Positions 1 to 15,200 of a stretch of DNA of 64,000 bases are shown here, in pieces. Position 1 is the stretch's first letter, and every line of letters starts with the position of its first letter. The notes under the pieces were generated by a model. The model was not told where the DNA came from. It did no database searches and saw only the letters and a list, made by a program, of their open reading frames with translations. Location: contig CM055096.1 in assembly GCA_029204225.1 (NCBI GenBank), forward strand, positions 60,742,957-60,806,956, written 5' to 3'. The stretch is from Diphasiastrum complanatum (taxonomy: Eukaryota; Streptophyta; Lycopodiopsida; Lycopodiales; Lycopodiaceae). A program made the translations under genes and the position numbers.

Positions 1-198
1 GAATTGCAACAGACATAGAAGTAGGAAGAGAAGTTGGATCTGGTTGTGAGGCTGAGGCAATGATGAAAACAGAAGATGGATAAGGAATAACACCTTTGCG
101 ACGAGGCATTTTGCAGATTTGAGGGATGGGCAAGCAGGGATCAGCTAGCTAGGCACCATCAACGTGGACAGGCTCAAAATAGAGTGGTGGAGGGTGCC

Positions 199-2928
<2,730 letters not shown>

Positions 2929-2976
<48 letters not shown>

Positions 2977-2991
2977 GGGGGGGGGGGGGGG
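2929..2991. repeat. (AG)n tract joined to a run of 26 G
   Basis: About 19 AG units (2929-2965) run directly into 26 consecutive G (2966-2991), about 500 bp before the UPL3 start codon. The G run could form a G-quadruplex and would be prone to length error in sequencing and assembly. Confidence 0.95.
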
Positions 2992-3488
2992 TTGGTTGAT
3001 GTGAATGATATAGAACATACTACTTGCTCCTCCTATGCATTTAGCATTAATTCGTCCAATTCGTCTAAAGTCTCTTTTATTCTCTTCCTCCTGGTCCTGC
3101 CTGGCAAGGCAGGTTCCCATCTCCATCTCCATCCTCCATCCTCCATCCATCCAACTTCGCTCCATCGTGCCAGGGGATACGAAGAAGAAGGAGCGAGGAG
3201 GGTGTTTCCATTCATGGTTTGAACGATGGATCATCCATCAGCGTGTTTCTGTTGTTGTTGCTGCCTTTATCACTTTGTGTCTTTGGCTGTGGCTGGGCGG
3301 AGCAGCAAATCAGTCAGATTATACAGGGGGACATGCTGCTGCACATCAATGGCAATGGCAATGGCAATGGCGGTGTGAGTATGGCCTTTGGATCTAAGAT
3401 GGTGCTGCTTTAGGGTTTTGTTGTTTGTTACTTGGAGGTCTGCGCTTGCAAGCAAGGCTGGCGAAGGCGGGCGGGTTTAGAGCTTTTT
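2992..3488 (+). promoter_or_regulatory. Probable UPL3 proximal promoter and 5' UTR
   Basis: This stretch lies directly upstream of the UPL3 start. A pyrimidine-rich repeat of CTCCATC/CTCCATCC type lies at about 3118-3152, like the CT-rich tracts common in plant 5' leaders. A short GGCAAT repeat lies at about 3349-3369. Several upstream ATGs open short frames, for example 3219-3413 (64 codons), and could act as uORFs if transcribed. I see no unambiguous TATA box, so the transcription start is not placed. Confidence 0.4.
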
Positions 3489-5778
3489 ATGGAAACGCGC
3501 AGCCGAAAGCGGGCAGAGGCCACGGCGAGACGCCCATCCCCTGCCCGATCCACACGTTCTAAGAGAGCTCGCCTGTCTGTTTCATCCTCACCCATCCCTC
3601 CTCGCCCTCGCTCTTCCAGAGTCTCATCAGCAAACCCTACTTCTTCCACCATTGCTGCCTCAGGCCGATTTAAGGATTTTACCATGGATTCTGTAACAGA
3701 TTCAATGGCTACAGCTTCTAGGTCAGATGGCATATGTTCTATCAAGGTTTCCAAGCTCCAGCACGAGAAAGACGAAGATCAAGGAACAGAAAAGGTCTTG
3801 CGCGGATCTGAGAGGGATAAAGATAAGGAACATGAGAGAGGGAAAGAACGAGAATTTGACAAAGGTTGCGGCCATAGTGACCTAGACAGAGGTGCAGGAG
3901 CTTCTGGAACAGGGGATGAGGAGAATTATGGTGATGGTGTCAGCACACTTCCTCAGAATTTTGGTTCTGCTAGCAGTGCACTCCATGGCCTATTGAGAAA
4001 GCTGGGCGCGGGGCTAGATGATCTATTACCTTCGTCAAATCAGTCTTCGCATCAGAGCAGCCGCCTAAAAAAAATTCTGTCTGGTTTACGGGCAGATGGT
4101 GAAGAGGGGAGGCAGCTGGAATCCTTGTCCCAGCTGTGTGAATTACTCTCCATCGGGACCGAGGAATCACTCAGTAATTTTTCAGTGGACTCATTTGTCC
4201 CTATACTTGTTGGCCTTCTTAATCATGAAAATCATGCAGATATGATGCTTTTGGCAGCTAGGGCTTTGACACATTTATGCGATGTTCTACCCTCCGCTTG
4301 TGCTGCTGTTGTTCACTATGGAGCTGTACCATGTTTCTGTGCACGCCTGCTAGCAATTGAGTACATTGACTTGGCAGAGCAGGTACTCATATTCACGTAC
4401 TGAGGATTTACTCTTTTATTTATTTATTTCATACCATGGTAACTGTGATTTGTTTGGGTAACCTGAGAACTTTTGAAATGGTTCGGATATGTTGCCTGCT
4501 TGAGAGTTGCCAATAGCTTTGAAGGTAGTAACCTGAAAGGTAAGTTCTCTTTGCTGGTTTAGCACACCTTGTGAACATTTTTGTGAAACGACAGATGTCA
4601 ACCTTTTTAGATATATAAGAGGTACAAGCACGTTTCTTGCTGCATTTCAAACATCGTCTGACAGTTTTGTTGATCTTGTGCACTTTTTTTAAAATTGAAT
4701 TCACAAAATGTACATCTTTATGTGGCACATTTAACTTTGAAATTTGTTCGATAGATCTCAATGTGTTTATTATTGAAGTTGCCATAAAGTTCGGGTACTG
4801 TCCTATAATGAACAGGGAGTATATGGTACGCAATGTAAAAGGTGCTGATATTGTTGGACTTATGATTGATGCCTGCGCAGTCCTTACAAGCGCTGGAGAA
4901 GATTTCCCATGAGCATCCAGCTGCATGTCTTCGTGCTGGTGCACTAAGTGCAGTTCTTTCTTATCTCGATTTTTTCCCTACTGGTGTACAAGTAAGATTC
5001 TGGAATGTTTTCCCTCACCTAGTGCGTACTTTTGGGTGAAATTGTATGTTTCAATAGTTATATCCTGAATGTATGCTTGCCTGTGACCAACCACTCATTT
5101 GCCAAATTTTCAGAGAGTAGCTGTCTCCACAGCTGCAAACATTTGCCGGCAGTTACCTGCAGATGCAGCGGACTTTGTTATGGAGTCCGTGACTATACTA
5201 ACCAGTCTTTTGCAATATTCAGACTTCAAGGTAATGGTTATTGCAATGACATCATGCCGAGTGCTGAAGTATTTAAAGTGGTTCTAGAGTCCTTATATGC
5301 TGGTTGTCTTTTTCAGGTGGTTGAGCATGCATCGGTATGCCTGACTCGGATCGCAGAAGCATTCGCAAACTCCTCAGAAAAGATTGATAAGTTGTGCTCC
5401 CATGGTTTGATTCCTCAAATAGTACGCCTAATTTCAGTCAGCAGCTCCAATGGAAGTTTGGGTCCTCAAGCATCGCTGAGCACATCAACCTACACAGTTT
5501 AGACTCGATTGATTGAACCCTGTCGAACATTTGTTGCTAATAGCAAGCTTATAGTTGAGAACAGCTTGGTTATGCTACCCGTGATCAATTTTTCTTTATT
5601 GGCATGCATGCAGGGGTTGATCCGTTTGCTCTCCATTTGTGCAAATGGTTCAGCTGCAGCAGCAGAGAGCTTACTTCTCCTTAACATCAGCACCAATGTT
5701 AGGGACATTTTGGCGGGAGCTGGTCTGATGTCGAGCACTTCAGTGTCACCTTCTTCAATCAACAGACCATCTGACCAG
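3489..5778 (+). CDS. UPL3: UPL3 exons 1-5: N terminus and first armadillo repeats
   Basis: Exon 1 (3489-4382, 298 codons) begins with a basic, Ser/Pro-rich segment containing TRSKRARLS, a plausible nuclear signal. A charged Lys/Glu/Arg stretch follows, then the family signature [17 protein letters not shown] and armadillo-like helices such as [16 protein letters not shown]. Exons 2-5 (37, 39, 60 and 55 codons, all phase 0) continue the repeats, for example [15 protein letters not shown] and [13 protein letters not shown]. Exon 4 ends at ACA followed by gtttag, where reading through meets a stop immediately, so splicing is required. The modular phase-0 exons match a solenoid repeat protein. 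Confidence 0.93.
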
Positions 5779-6144
5779 GTGAGACAACATATCATGAACG
5801 TTCTAATTGGTTCAGGTTCAAGGGTAAAGCTGGCTTTGTTGTTCTGCAAACAGCCAGTAGGCTCTTTTTGAAAAAAACAGAAAGGAAAATTGTCGATGCT
5901 TGAAATTCTTTGGCACCATAAGAAGTCCGTTCGCATGCTGTTGGTTCAAATTGCTCAACTCCATTACCAGTGACGTAATCATGTTTTTGTCCTCTGTGAG
6001 AGTGGCCACCGTAGTCCTTGTATCATTTCCTGTTTCATCATTTGGAATTCGGTGCCAAGTTGCCCAATCAATTGTTCATAAGACTTGGTGGGAGTATAAA
6101 GGACATGAGCAGAGTGAGGAGCAGGATCCGGAAGTTGTGGATTG

Positions 6145-6207
<63 letters not shown>

Positions 6208-9200
6208 TTATGTCTTTTAATGCCAAAAGGCACATTAGTCCAAATAAGTACATCACAAGTATGATATTCTAAATAAATGCTCCAACAGCAAATACCTACT
6301 AGATCAAATGACTAAACTGGCAAAATCAGACCATAGCTCTACTCTACTCTTGAGTGATATATCTAAAAGACGATACAATGGAGTATAGTGTAACTAGATC
6401 TATACAATAACATAGTAAAGCTATATAATAGATATCATATCACAATGGACTGCTACTGAAAAGAAGCAAGGATAGATGACGATGCAGGTGCAGGTACTGA
6501 ACAGGAAACAATGTGTCTCCTAGCGTGAGCCCTAGTCGGCGAGGTCTCTTGGTAGCCATGAAACTCGGTCTCAAAGCAATAGACTAATGTCGGTCTGGAA
6601 GGTCTTTGGAAGGAATATTTGACTCATCTTTTGACAATGTCTTAGCCTCAAGGTTTGTTCTAGAGCATCTCCTCGAGAAAAGGGCAATAATTTGGGTCTA
6701 AGAGTCATGGTATCCATACAAATCTCTCTGACATATATCTCTATGAAGCAGGAACATCTTGCGTAGACACATCGAGAGTCTGCACATTAAAGAAGTGAAT
6801 GTAGTGTGACTAGAGAATCATGGAAAGACAATGGTAGCGTGCCTTGATCTTATGATAAAGACGTTTTTATTGCCCACGACTATATATAATCAAAATTATT
6901 ACATTCATGTTACTTGCATATCGTGACTAGATAGATCAACTGAACTTTTCTTCATTTCTCTAACTCTTTTACTCTATTCTCAAAAAATCTCACGATCCCA
7001 TCATTGTAAAATAAGACATTTCCTGTTGTCTTTAGCCTCTTGTTGAGCACTTTTACGTTCTACTTGTACAAAAGTTAAGTCTTCGTCCAAAAAGATGCGA
7101 GTGTCTTTCAATTTAGCTTGTCGGCGGAGTACGTGTCATCTATGTTTTGCCGATGAGAAATGTATAACCAATGTTTCTCCATCCTTCTTGGTACGCCAAG
7201 TGTTTGGAACCCAACGTTTTGGGTCCCACACCTAACTTGAAACCAGACATTGGATTGGGCCTATTGACTTGACCAGTGACTTGTGGACCGCATGCATGCC
7301 ACTTGTCGTAATCAGGGATATGTGCTTGGCATGGGGACTCCTACCTTGCAGGTATACAAGGGGAGGAGATCGTAGTACCATTCATTCTATCTGCCTAGGA
7401 GTGGGTGGATGGTAGTGCGCATGTGCATAGCTAGGATGGTGCTAGCTAGGGGTGGGAGAAGGCCGAATGTGTTGGCGGAGGTATGGGATGTTGTTAGGGC
7501 TGGAAGCTATTACTCGCTTTTTAGGACACGGAGGGTGGATTTGGATTGGATCTTATGGTGGGGTGGGTCATGAGCGTTTGGTTTCTTGTGTTGACCGACA
7601 CTTGGCAGTTCTGTTAGTGAGTTGTAACAGTTGGTATCAGAGCCATTGAAAAGCGTGATTAGCTTTGATCAATCTGTCCCAGTGAATATTGTAAGTTGGT
7701 TTCGAAATTTTTTTTCCCGAATTATTGAAACCCTAAATTAGGGCTCTAATTATTTAGTTGGCTGCCCCCTTAGGATGCTAGAGGATGGAAAGAAGAGGGA
7801 TAAGGGTGTGACCTCAGACCAATAGCCTTTAGGATGGCCTTGCGTTAAACACTTGCTTGACTACCCAAAATATAATCATTGGCTCTCCTTCTATCAACAC
7901 TTCAGAGGTTTGCTCTTCCATCTGTTCACCCCTTTGTTTTGGTAGTAGAAATGGTGCAAATCATAGAGAAGGCTTTAACTTTTTGTCTGATGTAATTTGA
8001 ATAAACTTCATAATATCGGAGAAAGGCCTATTAAATGGTCTATTTTCAAGTCTTTGCTTGTTAGTACTCATTATATGAATAACCATATTAGAATTTTGAA
8101 TCGCTGTGTAGATGTCTTAGAGAAAAACATTTACATACTTCTATACCTCTCCAATCCATACCATCCAAGTAATCATATTCAAAGTATTAGTATGGTATAT
8201 ATTGGCCAAACTTATGGCTTTGCTTTTGTACGTTTTCAAGTGCCAAGACTCTACTAGTTGTCTTGTCCTTGCTCTTCCTCATGGATCGTGCCATGGTTTG
8301 TGGTCTAGACTTGGGAGGCCTTAATAGGTGTCAGGGTTTCGAGGGCCTGAATGGGTGTTGGACTTTGAGGACTGCTTGGTACGATGTTGCTCAAGAGCAT
8401 CGTCCTTGGAAGTTGTTGCATCGGTGGAGGGGGACGTGGATCAAGCTTGGGTGTGATACTCCACTAGAATTGTTCAGTGGAAGAAGGGCCTTGCCTTGGT
8501 GGTGCTGGGTGTATGTTGCTGAGTGGTGTGCTTGCTAGTTGAGTGGTATTTGGTCCTTTTGTTGTTGCATATGTGATTAGCTCTGCCAAAGTCAATCAAC
8601 TCTACCTCGCGCCAGAGATTGGGCATGGTGGGCAACGCAGTGAAACTCAAGGCCTAAAAACCCTTAGATTGGAACCTGACCAATTCAGAACTTGCAAAAA
8701 CCCTACAATATTAAAGTTCGAAGTTGTAAACTTTTTGCTAGCACTTTGCCATACAATGTGACAACAAGCATTTTCTTGAGAGATTGAAGTTGAGACTGAC
8801 ATGAATACAATTGAGGCTAGCGTAGATGAGACATGTTTGCAGATACTATATGTTAGGATTGCTGCTACTTTGCCCACCAATAATCATTAAGTGTTATTAA
8901 GCACACATAGGCTAGCCAATTTAAAGCTTTCATATTGAATTTAGGGCAAAAGATAATGTCAATCTGAAATTATTATAGTCAGATGACACAAGCTGTTGTA
9001 TGGACCATAATAGAATTCGTTTGGAGTGTCGTACTTCCTTTTACCTAGCTAACAAGACCCATGCTCTTTCAGGTGCATAATGCATTCGAGTTTCGTTTTA
9101 TCACTTTAACTTAAGAATCTTCAATTCCAACGTGCCGCATTTTTCAAAGCTGTACACGTGAGCTCTCTAAGTAGACTTGAGGCACTTTTATCAAGTGTTC

Positions 9201-12200
9201 TCTGCCCTTTTTGGTATTTAATACTTCCTTTTTAGTTACCACCTACCAATATCTCTATCTCTATCTATTTCTTTATCGTGACTTTTGTAACCAGCCTGAA
9301 ATTGGTTGGTATCCTTCATTTTTCTTGCTTTGCTTTAATTATCTCAGTCATCTGGCAACTTTCAGCAGGTTAGCTAGTCCTTTGTGCAACCTTGCTCCAC
9401 GATAACCACTAGTTACATAATAATTGATAAAGAAACCTTGCTTTTTCTGATCAAGCAATGCATATGGAATTTGGGAGTTCATGCAGACTTCCATGGCATC
9501 TATACTGGTTTTGAATTTAAAATCTACATGCATCCAAGATTAGTTTGCTGCACTTCTCCTCTTGGATAATTTGCATTTTTTTCTTGGCAATTCTCTTTTC
9601 CAACAAAGGAGGGGTATTCCATGAGTATCAATTTTGCTGTTCATCTAGGAAACTTTTTATCTTTTCTCTTATGGATCTTAGTTTATGCAAGTAATCTTTG
9701 AGTTCCTGAAGCACATTGTGCTCTCAGCTCTGGTGTTGCTAGTTTTTATATCGAGTCTTATTTTCCATGGCTTTCAAGAATGTATACATGTAGGCTTAGT
9801 GGCAGGTTCTTCCAGTACAGGCCATTTTAACTTCTTCCATGCGTGAATTGCAGCTTTATGAAATTGTGACACTGGTCAATGAGCTTTTGCCCCCAATATC
9901 AGAGGTGAATGTTGCAACAATTTCAATTTATGCGACAGATGCAAAAGTTGCTGCAAAGAATTTAGCTGCTAGCAATCATGGTAAAGAAGATGGTGGTAGG
10001 TATACATTGGACGTTTCTCCCCGAGAAAAGCTGTTGAGTGAACAACCTCAAGTTCTCCTCCAATTCGGAATTGATCTCTTCCCTGTTTTAGTCCAGGCAG
10101 GCTCTCTCTCACTAGTTTCATTTCAGAGGCTGTTCACATCCTCCTTGTTCCTGCAGTCTGACGTTTTGCCTCTTATGAAATCCAAGCAGGTATACGGTTC
10201 CAGTGTTAATTCACCTGTACGTCACAAGTGCCTTGCTGCTATTCACAAGCTGCTGCATTTTAGTACAGCTGATATGCTGTCCATCTTGATGAAAGAATCA
10301 AATATTGCAAGGTACGTTTATTCTATAGGCAATGCTTGCTCTGATTTCCTTTCGTACGTGGTCAGTTATTGCTTAATCCTATTGATCAGCCACATCAAAG
10401 TAATCTGACAAATGATTTTGTCCGTTTGTTTGTTTTTTGCAGTTTCCTTGCGGGTGTTTTGCAATCCAAAGATCCTTCTGTCTTAATGACAGCATTACAG
10501 ATATCTGAGTTACTTATGCAGAAGCTTCCTAATATGTTCTCCAAGATGTTCATAAAAGAAGGGGTAGTTCATGCTATTGATGCTTTGGTAGCATCAGATG
10601 AAACAGCTGCATGTTTGCAGCCAGCATCCTCAACAGGAAAAAGTGAGGATCCATCTGCCAATTCTGTTGTAGGTGCAGCACCACCAAAGCCACGTCGTGG
10701 TGTTTCTGGCAGGCGCCGTTCTAGTGGACAAAATGATACGGCACCAGAAGACCCCGGAGGGGTTTATACTTCTCCTGTTGGCTCACTTTTAACTGCGACA
10801 AATTTGGAGCCACCTATTCATGCTTTCCGCTCTGGACTACTTTCGACTGCTGCTGGAGCTGCAAGAAGATTTAAGGAGACTTACTTCTCTGACGATTCTG
10901 GCTTTGGTGATGGAGGAGTCACGGAAAGCATGAGCAAGTTAAAGGCCCTGTGCTTGAAACTCAGTGGTGATACCACAGTCGAAGTGAGGGGAAAGGGCAA
11001 AGGCAAAGTTAAAGTGGCACAATCATCTGTTCTGGTAGAGGAGCAAATGCTTGCAGTGGTTCATGACATACTTGCAGAGCTTGGTGGTGGTGATGGGGTT
11101 TCAACTTTTGAGTTTGTTGGAAGTGGAGTAGTGAAAGCATTGTTGAACTACTTTTCATGTAGCCATTTACCAAGAGATGGAGCAGATAGTAGTTCAGTGA
11201 TCCAAAGGCAACAAGCTTTGAAACGTTTTAAGCAATTTATTAGGCTCTCACTTCCTGTACCTGGGGAGCCAAGCAAAGATCCTCCTTTGACTTTACTGGT
11301 TAGAAAACTGCAAAATGCATTAAGCTCTTTGGAACGCTTTCCAGTTGTGCTCAGTCATGGTCCACGATCGAATGGAGGGAATGCTAGTCTTGCAGCTGGG
11401 CTGAGTGCATTAACTCAGCCATTCAAGCTACGCTTATGCAGGGCATCAGGAGAGAAATCTCTGCGGGACTACTCTTCGAACATTGTACTTATTGAACCTT
11501 TAGCTACTTTGGTCGCCATTGAAGAGTTCCTTTGGCCTCGAGTCAGAAGGCACAATGGGTCACCTACATCTACTACAGCAGCAAGCACTTCTGATGGGGT
11601 TGCTTCCCCTAGCACAGCAGTCGCAGCTACATCTACTTCAACTTCGATACCTATTAATGACTGTAGGCCATCAACAAGATCAAGGTCTGCAATGGTAGCT
11701 GCAACGCCAGTTCTTGCTGGAGGTAGCAGAGAGTTAGGTGTAGCACCTAATTCTTCTAAAGGGAAAGGGAAAGTGAGCTCTAAAGTTTTTACTGGAGCTC
11801 ACAACCATTTTGAACATAGAGGTCCTGAGACCCGAAATGCTGCTGCCAAGAGAAGAGCAGCCGCAGCCGGTACATCTACCTTCAAGCAAAGCCAAGTTGG
11901 AGTGGACGATGTCTTGGAAAATGAGGTAAGCTTGCGCATGCACCCGCCTCAGTTGCCCCCACTTACTAACTCTTAAGAATAATGTGGTTTGGGTTCAACT
12001 TCAAAGACCATAGTTTTCTACTATTGAGCTTGCATTTGTTTTTGAAAATCTTTCTACAAGTTTTACTCACTGGAAGAAACAAAATTTTTGATGCTATTTG
12101 TGGCTGGAGTTTTGCTGATTGTTTTGAAGCAGATATTGGTGCTAAGATTTTTGCCAATCTGTCTGGATCTTGGCTGCACAAGTTTTGGTTAACAATCATT

Positions 12201-15200
12201 AGTTAATTGAAGTAATCAAGTAGCATGTAGAGGTCATTTGTCGTCAAATAGGAAGTTGGAAATATCTAGATGCTTTGAATCAGGTGTCTTCCAGTGTTTG
12301 CACACCTCTTTGTGCATGTAACCTGCACCTACTCTAGGGGGCTGATGATGTGAGTAGGATGTTGTAGCATTTGGTCCATGCTATGCGTGGTGAAGTTGAT
12401 GGTCTAAGAAGTTGTGGTTAGACTCCATAGGGTTGAAGATTGGACATCTTTTTTGTTATGTCGGGCATTATTCTAGACATAATATCAATATATTTTGCAT
12501 TTTTGGGTTAGTTGTATATTCGATTTGGGTACTTCAAAGTTTAGGGCTCATACATTGATGTGAGAAACATAATTTCCACATTCATGAACACCTTATTTTC
12601 AAAGCATTGGATGTCCTCATGGTCAATATTTGATGGCAATAGAAACTTTTTTATTTTGATAACATTCAAAATTTTAAGAACTTAGAAGAGCATAGTGCTC
12701 TAGTAACTTCTGATCCATTTACTGGCTACTTCAAACCTACCAGCCTTACTTTAGCTAGGGCATTCACTACAAGATCTGTTGGAATATTAGTCCCAGTCCA
12801 AATTGCTGATCATGATCTCAAGTTCTCAAGGACAATCAACAACAATTTTATCTTGCTTGCATTCCTAAAATCAACACAAGTATCAGCACTATACTGGTTG
12901 CTTGTACAGACAGAGTCCTGCATTTCACACCGTAACTTGGAGAGTCACCTGCATAAATGAACTGCATCTTAAACAGTCAACCTATGTTCCCGTCACAGTC
13001 TGTCAACTGCAGAACTGCACGGGATTTTGCTGTAGGCTTTGGCCTGTGCTTTTATTCACAAGCTTAAGTAGGAACTCAACGCAGCTCCAGTCTGCAGTTT
13101 TGCTCCAATCTTGATGCATGTGGCAACTTAACTCAAGTTGCCCATAGTATGTGGAGTTTGAACCTGATGAACTGACGTCTCATGCGACCTCTAACTCAAG
13201 AAGGGTTCTATATTAAGATCTATCAAATCTTGAAGTCCATTTTTCAACTTTGTGCACATCATGGCCTTCTCAACATTGGGCGTCTTTTGTGGTGACTTAT
13301 CACTCCTGAAGATGACTCAAGTTTCACAAGAACAAACCTTGAGTCGGACCTTGGCCAGCATCTTGCTAGGATGACCTACTTAAGATTGCTCAACATCTTG
13401 AGTCAAAGACTTAGTTAACCCAAATTAGGCCCTAATCGGCCCTAATTGCAATTTACTCTCATGCCTATGTGCTGAAGCAGGTCTTGCCCTCCTCAGTGCC
13501 AGCGATCAGTGAGGCAATTCAGAGGTTAACAAGTGTTATTCAATGCCATGACATTTGTGCAGGTCTATCATCAAGATTAATCACATTTTGTAATGTAAAT
13601 CGTGATCACTTCATTGTCAATAAATAATCATGATAAGTGTGCTCAAAAAGTGCGGTTATTGGCCTTAGGTTTATTGCACTATCAATGCTCGATAGTTCAT
13701 CTCCAAAATGAATGAATTCTCAGAACCATTTCTCCTAAGATTGTCACACAGTTCATCATCCTTCAGTTCAAGATTGAAGTTCATTATCTGAACTATCCAT
13801 GCTAAAATTGTCTTTAATGTAGCATGTCCTGAATCTTGAATTTAGTACATGTACCATTACTTTCTTTATAAAATAAAGTTTTTTCAGAGTTGTCCTCAAA
13901 TCCCTCTGATCCTATTTTTTCCCAACAAGATTGCACACACTCTGCGATTTCCAACTGAAATTCATGTAGGAAGTCGCGTAGGGAATGTGGGTAGTCAGAA
14001 TGTATGACATATTGTTGCACGTAGTGCATCACCCTCAACCCCTGACATATTCTCTAGTATGGGTGATCATATTTATCCTTCTAGGAGGTGCCCCCAACTC
14101 CGTACATTCCAAAAAGTGCTTTGTTATGGGTAATTTTCTCAATTCCTACACTAGCAAGTGGCCAAAACCACGTAAAATGAATCATGTGACCATTTTCCTT
14201 GAAAGTGAATCATGCGACCATTGTCTTCAATAATTTTTACCATATGTGCATGCTGTTTGTCCTGTATCATGGACTCCTCGATCTCCTCTTTCTCTGTAGC
14301 TATAACAAGATTTCTTTGGCTCCATAATAGTTCAGCAACTTGATGTGGAAGTTGTTGGTTCCTAAAATGTTGTACTTAATCTCATTTTCTAGGTACCTGT
14401 TGTGGTGCTACAGGTAATCAGACCTCACATACCCATGAGTAGTATGTCCAGTTGATTATTTGAAGCCATCCCGTTGAGTAAATAGTACACTTATCTACCT
14501 AGAGCAGTGGGTCCACTTGACTACTGAATGCCCATGGCGAAGTGGCCAACTACAAAACGAAAAGAAATAATCTAGAGTGTCACAATGAACATCACCCTAC
14601 ACAAACTTGTGAAATCAAGCCTATTTACTCGCTACCCAAAGTGTTATCTGATTTTCATAGATGCACAACTAATGGTTTTGACTAGGACATCATTATATCA
14701 TGGTTTTATTTACATTACCTGCTCTTTTAGTTCTCATTTAGAGTTCTTGGAGTTCTTTTCAAACTCATTAGATGTTCAGAGACTAGTTTTTTTCCATTAT
14801 GTATTTATTTTTGGAGACATGTTTTTATGCTCCTACATAGACTATCACACTTGACACATACTATCTGGTCTTATTTGCTTTTTAGCATCCAAGGCCAATA
14901 AAGATTTTTCTCTCTCTCTCTCTCTCTCTCTCATGTCTTGATGACACTCGTCACTTTTAAAAAGTTTCAAGAGTTTGATGGAGGTACATTAAATATGTAA
15001 GAGGGGTCTAAAAGATTTTAATAGGCCTACACAAGACATTTTCTAGCTACACATTATTTCTTCCAATACTCCCCCCTGAATGTGGATCTAGAAATTTACA
15101 TCACAACAAAGATATATTTGTGATATCTTGGTACAGGGGTAGTGTCTCTATACTGTTTGCCTAGACAATAGTGTGCTTCTCCAAGATTTTATCATTTCGA

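Noticed and set aside
3432-3488. Upstream in-frame ATG extending UPL3 by 19 residues
   Set aside because: The added residues (MEVCACKQGWRRRAGLELF) are not conserved in the family, whereas [12 protein letters not shown] at 3489 is the known N terminus.
9839-10408. 189-codon ORF as a separate gene
   Set aside because: It is UPL3 exons 6 and 7 read through intron 6 and into intron 7; the flanking residues fit UPL3 exactly.
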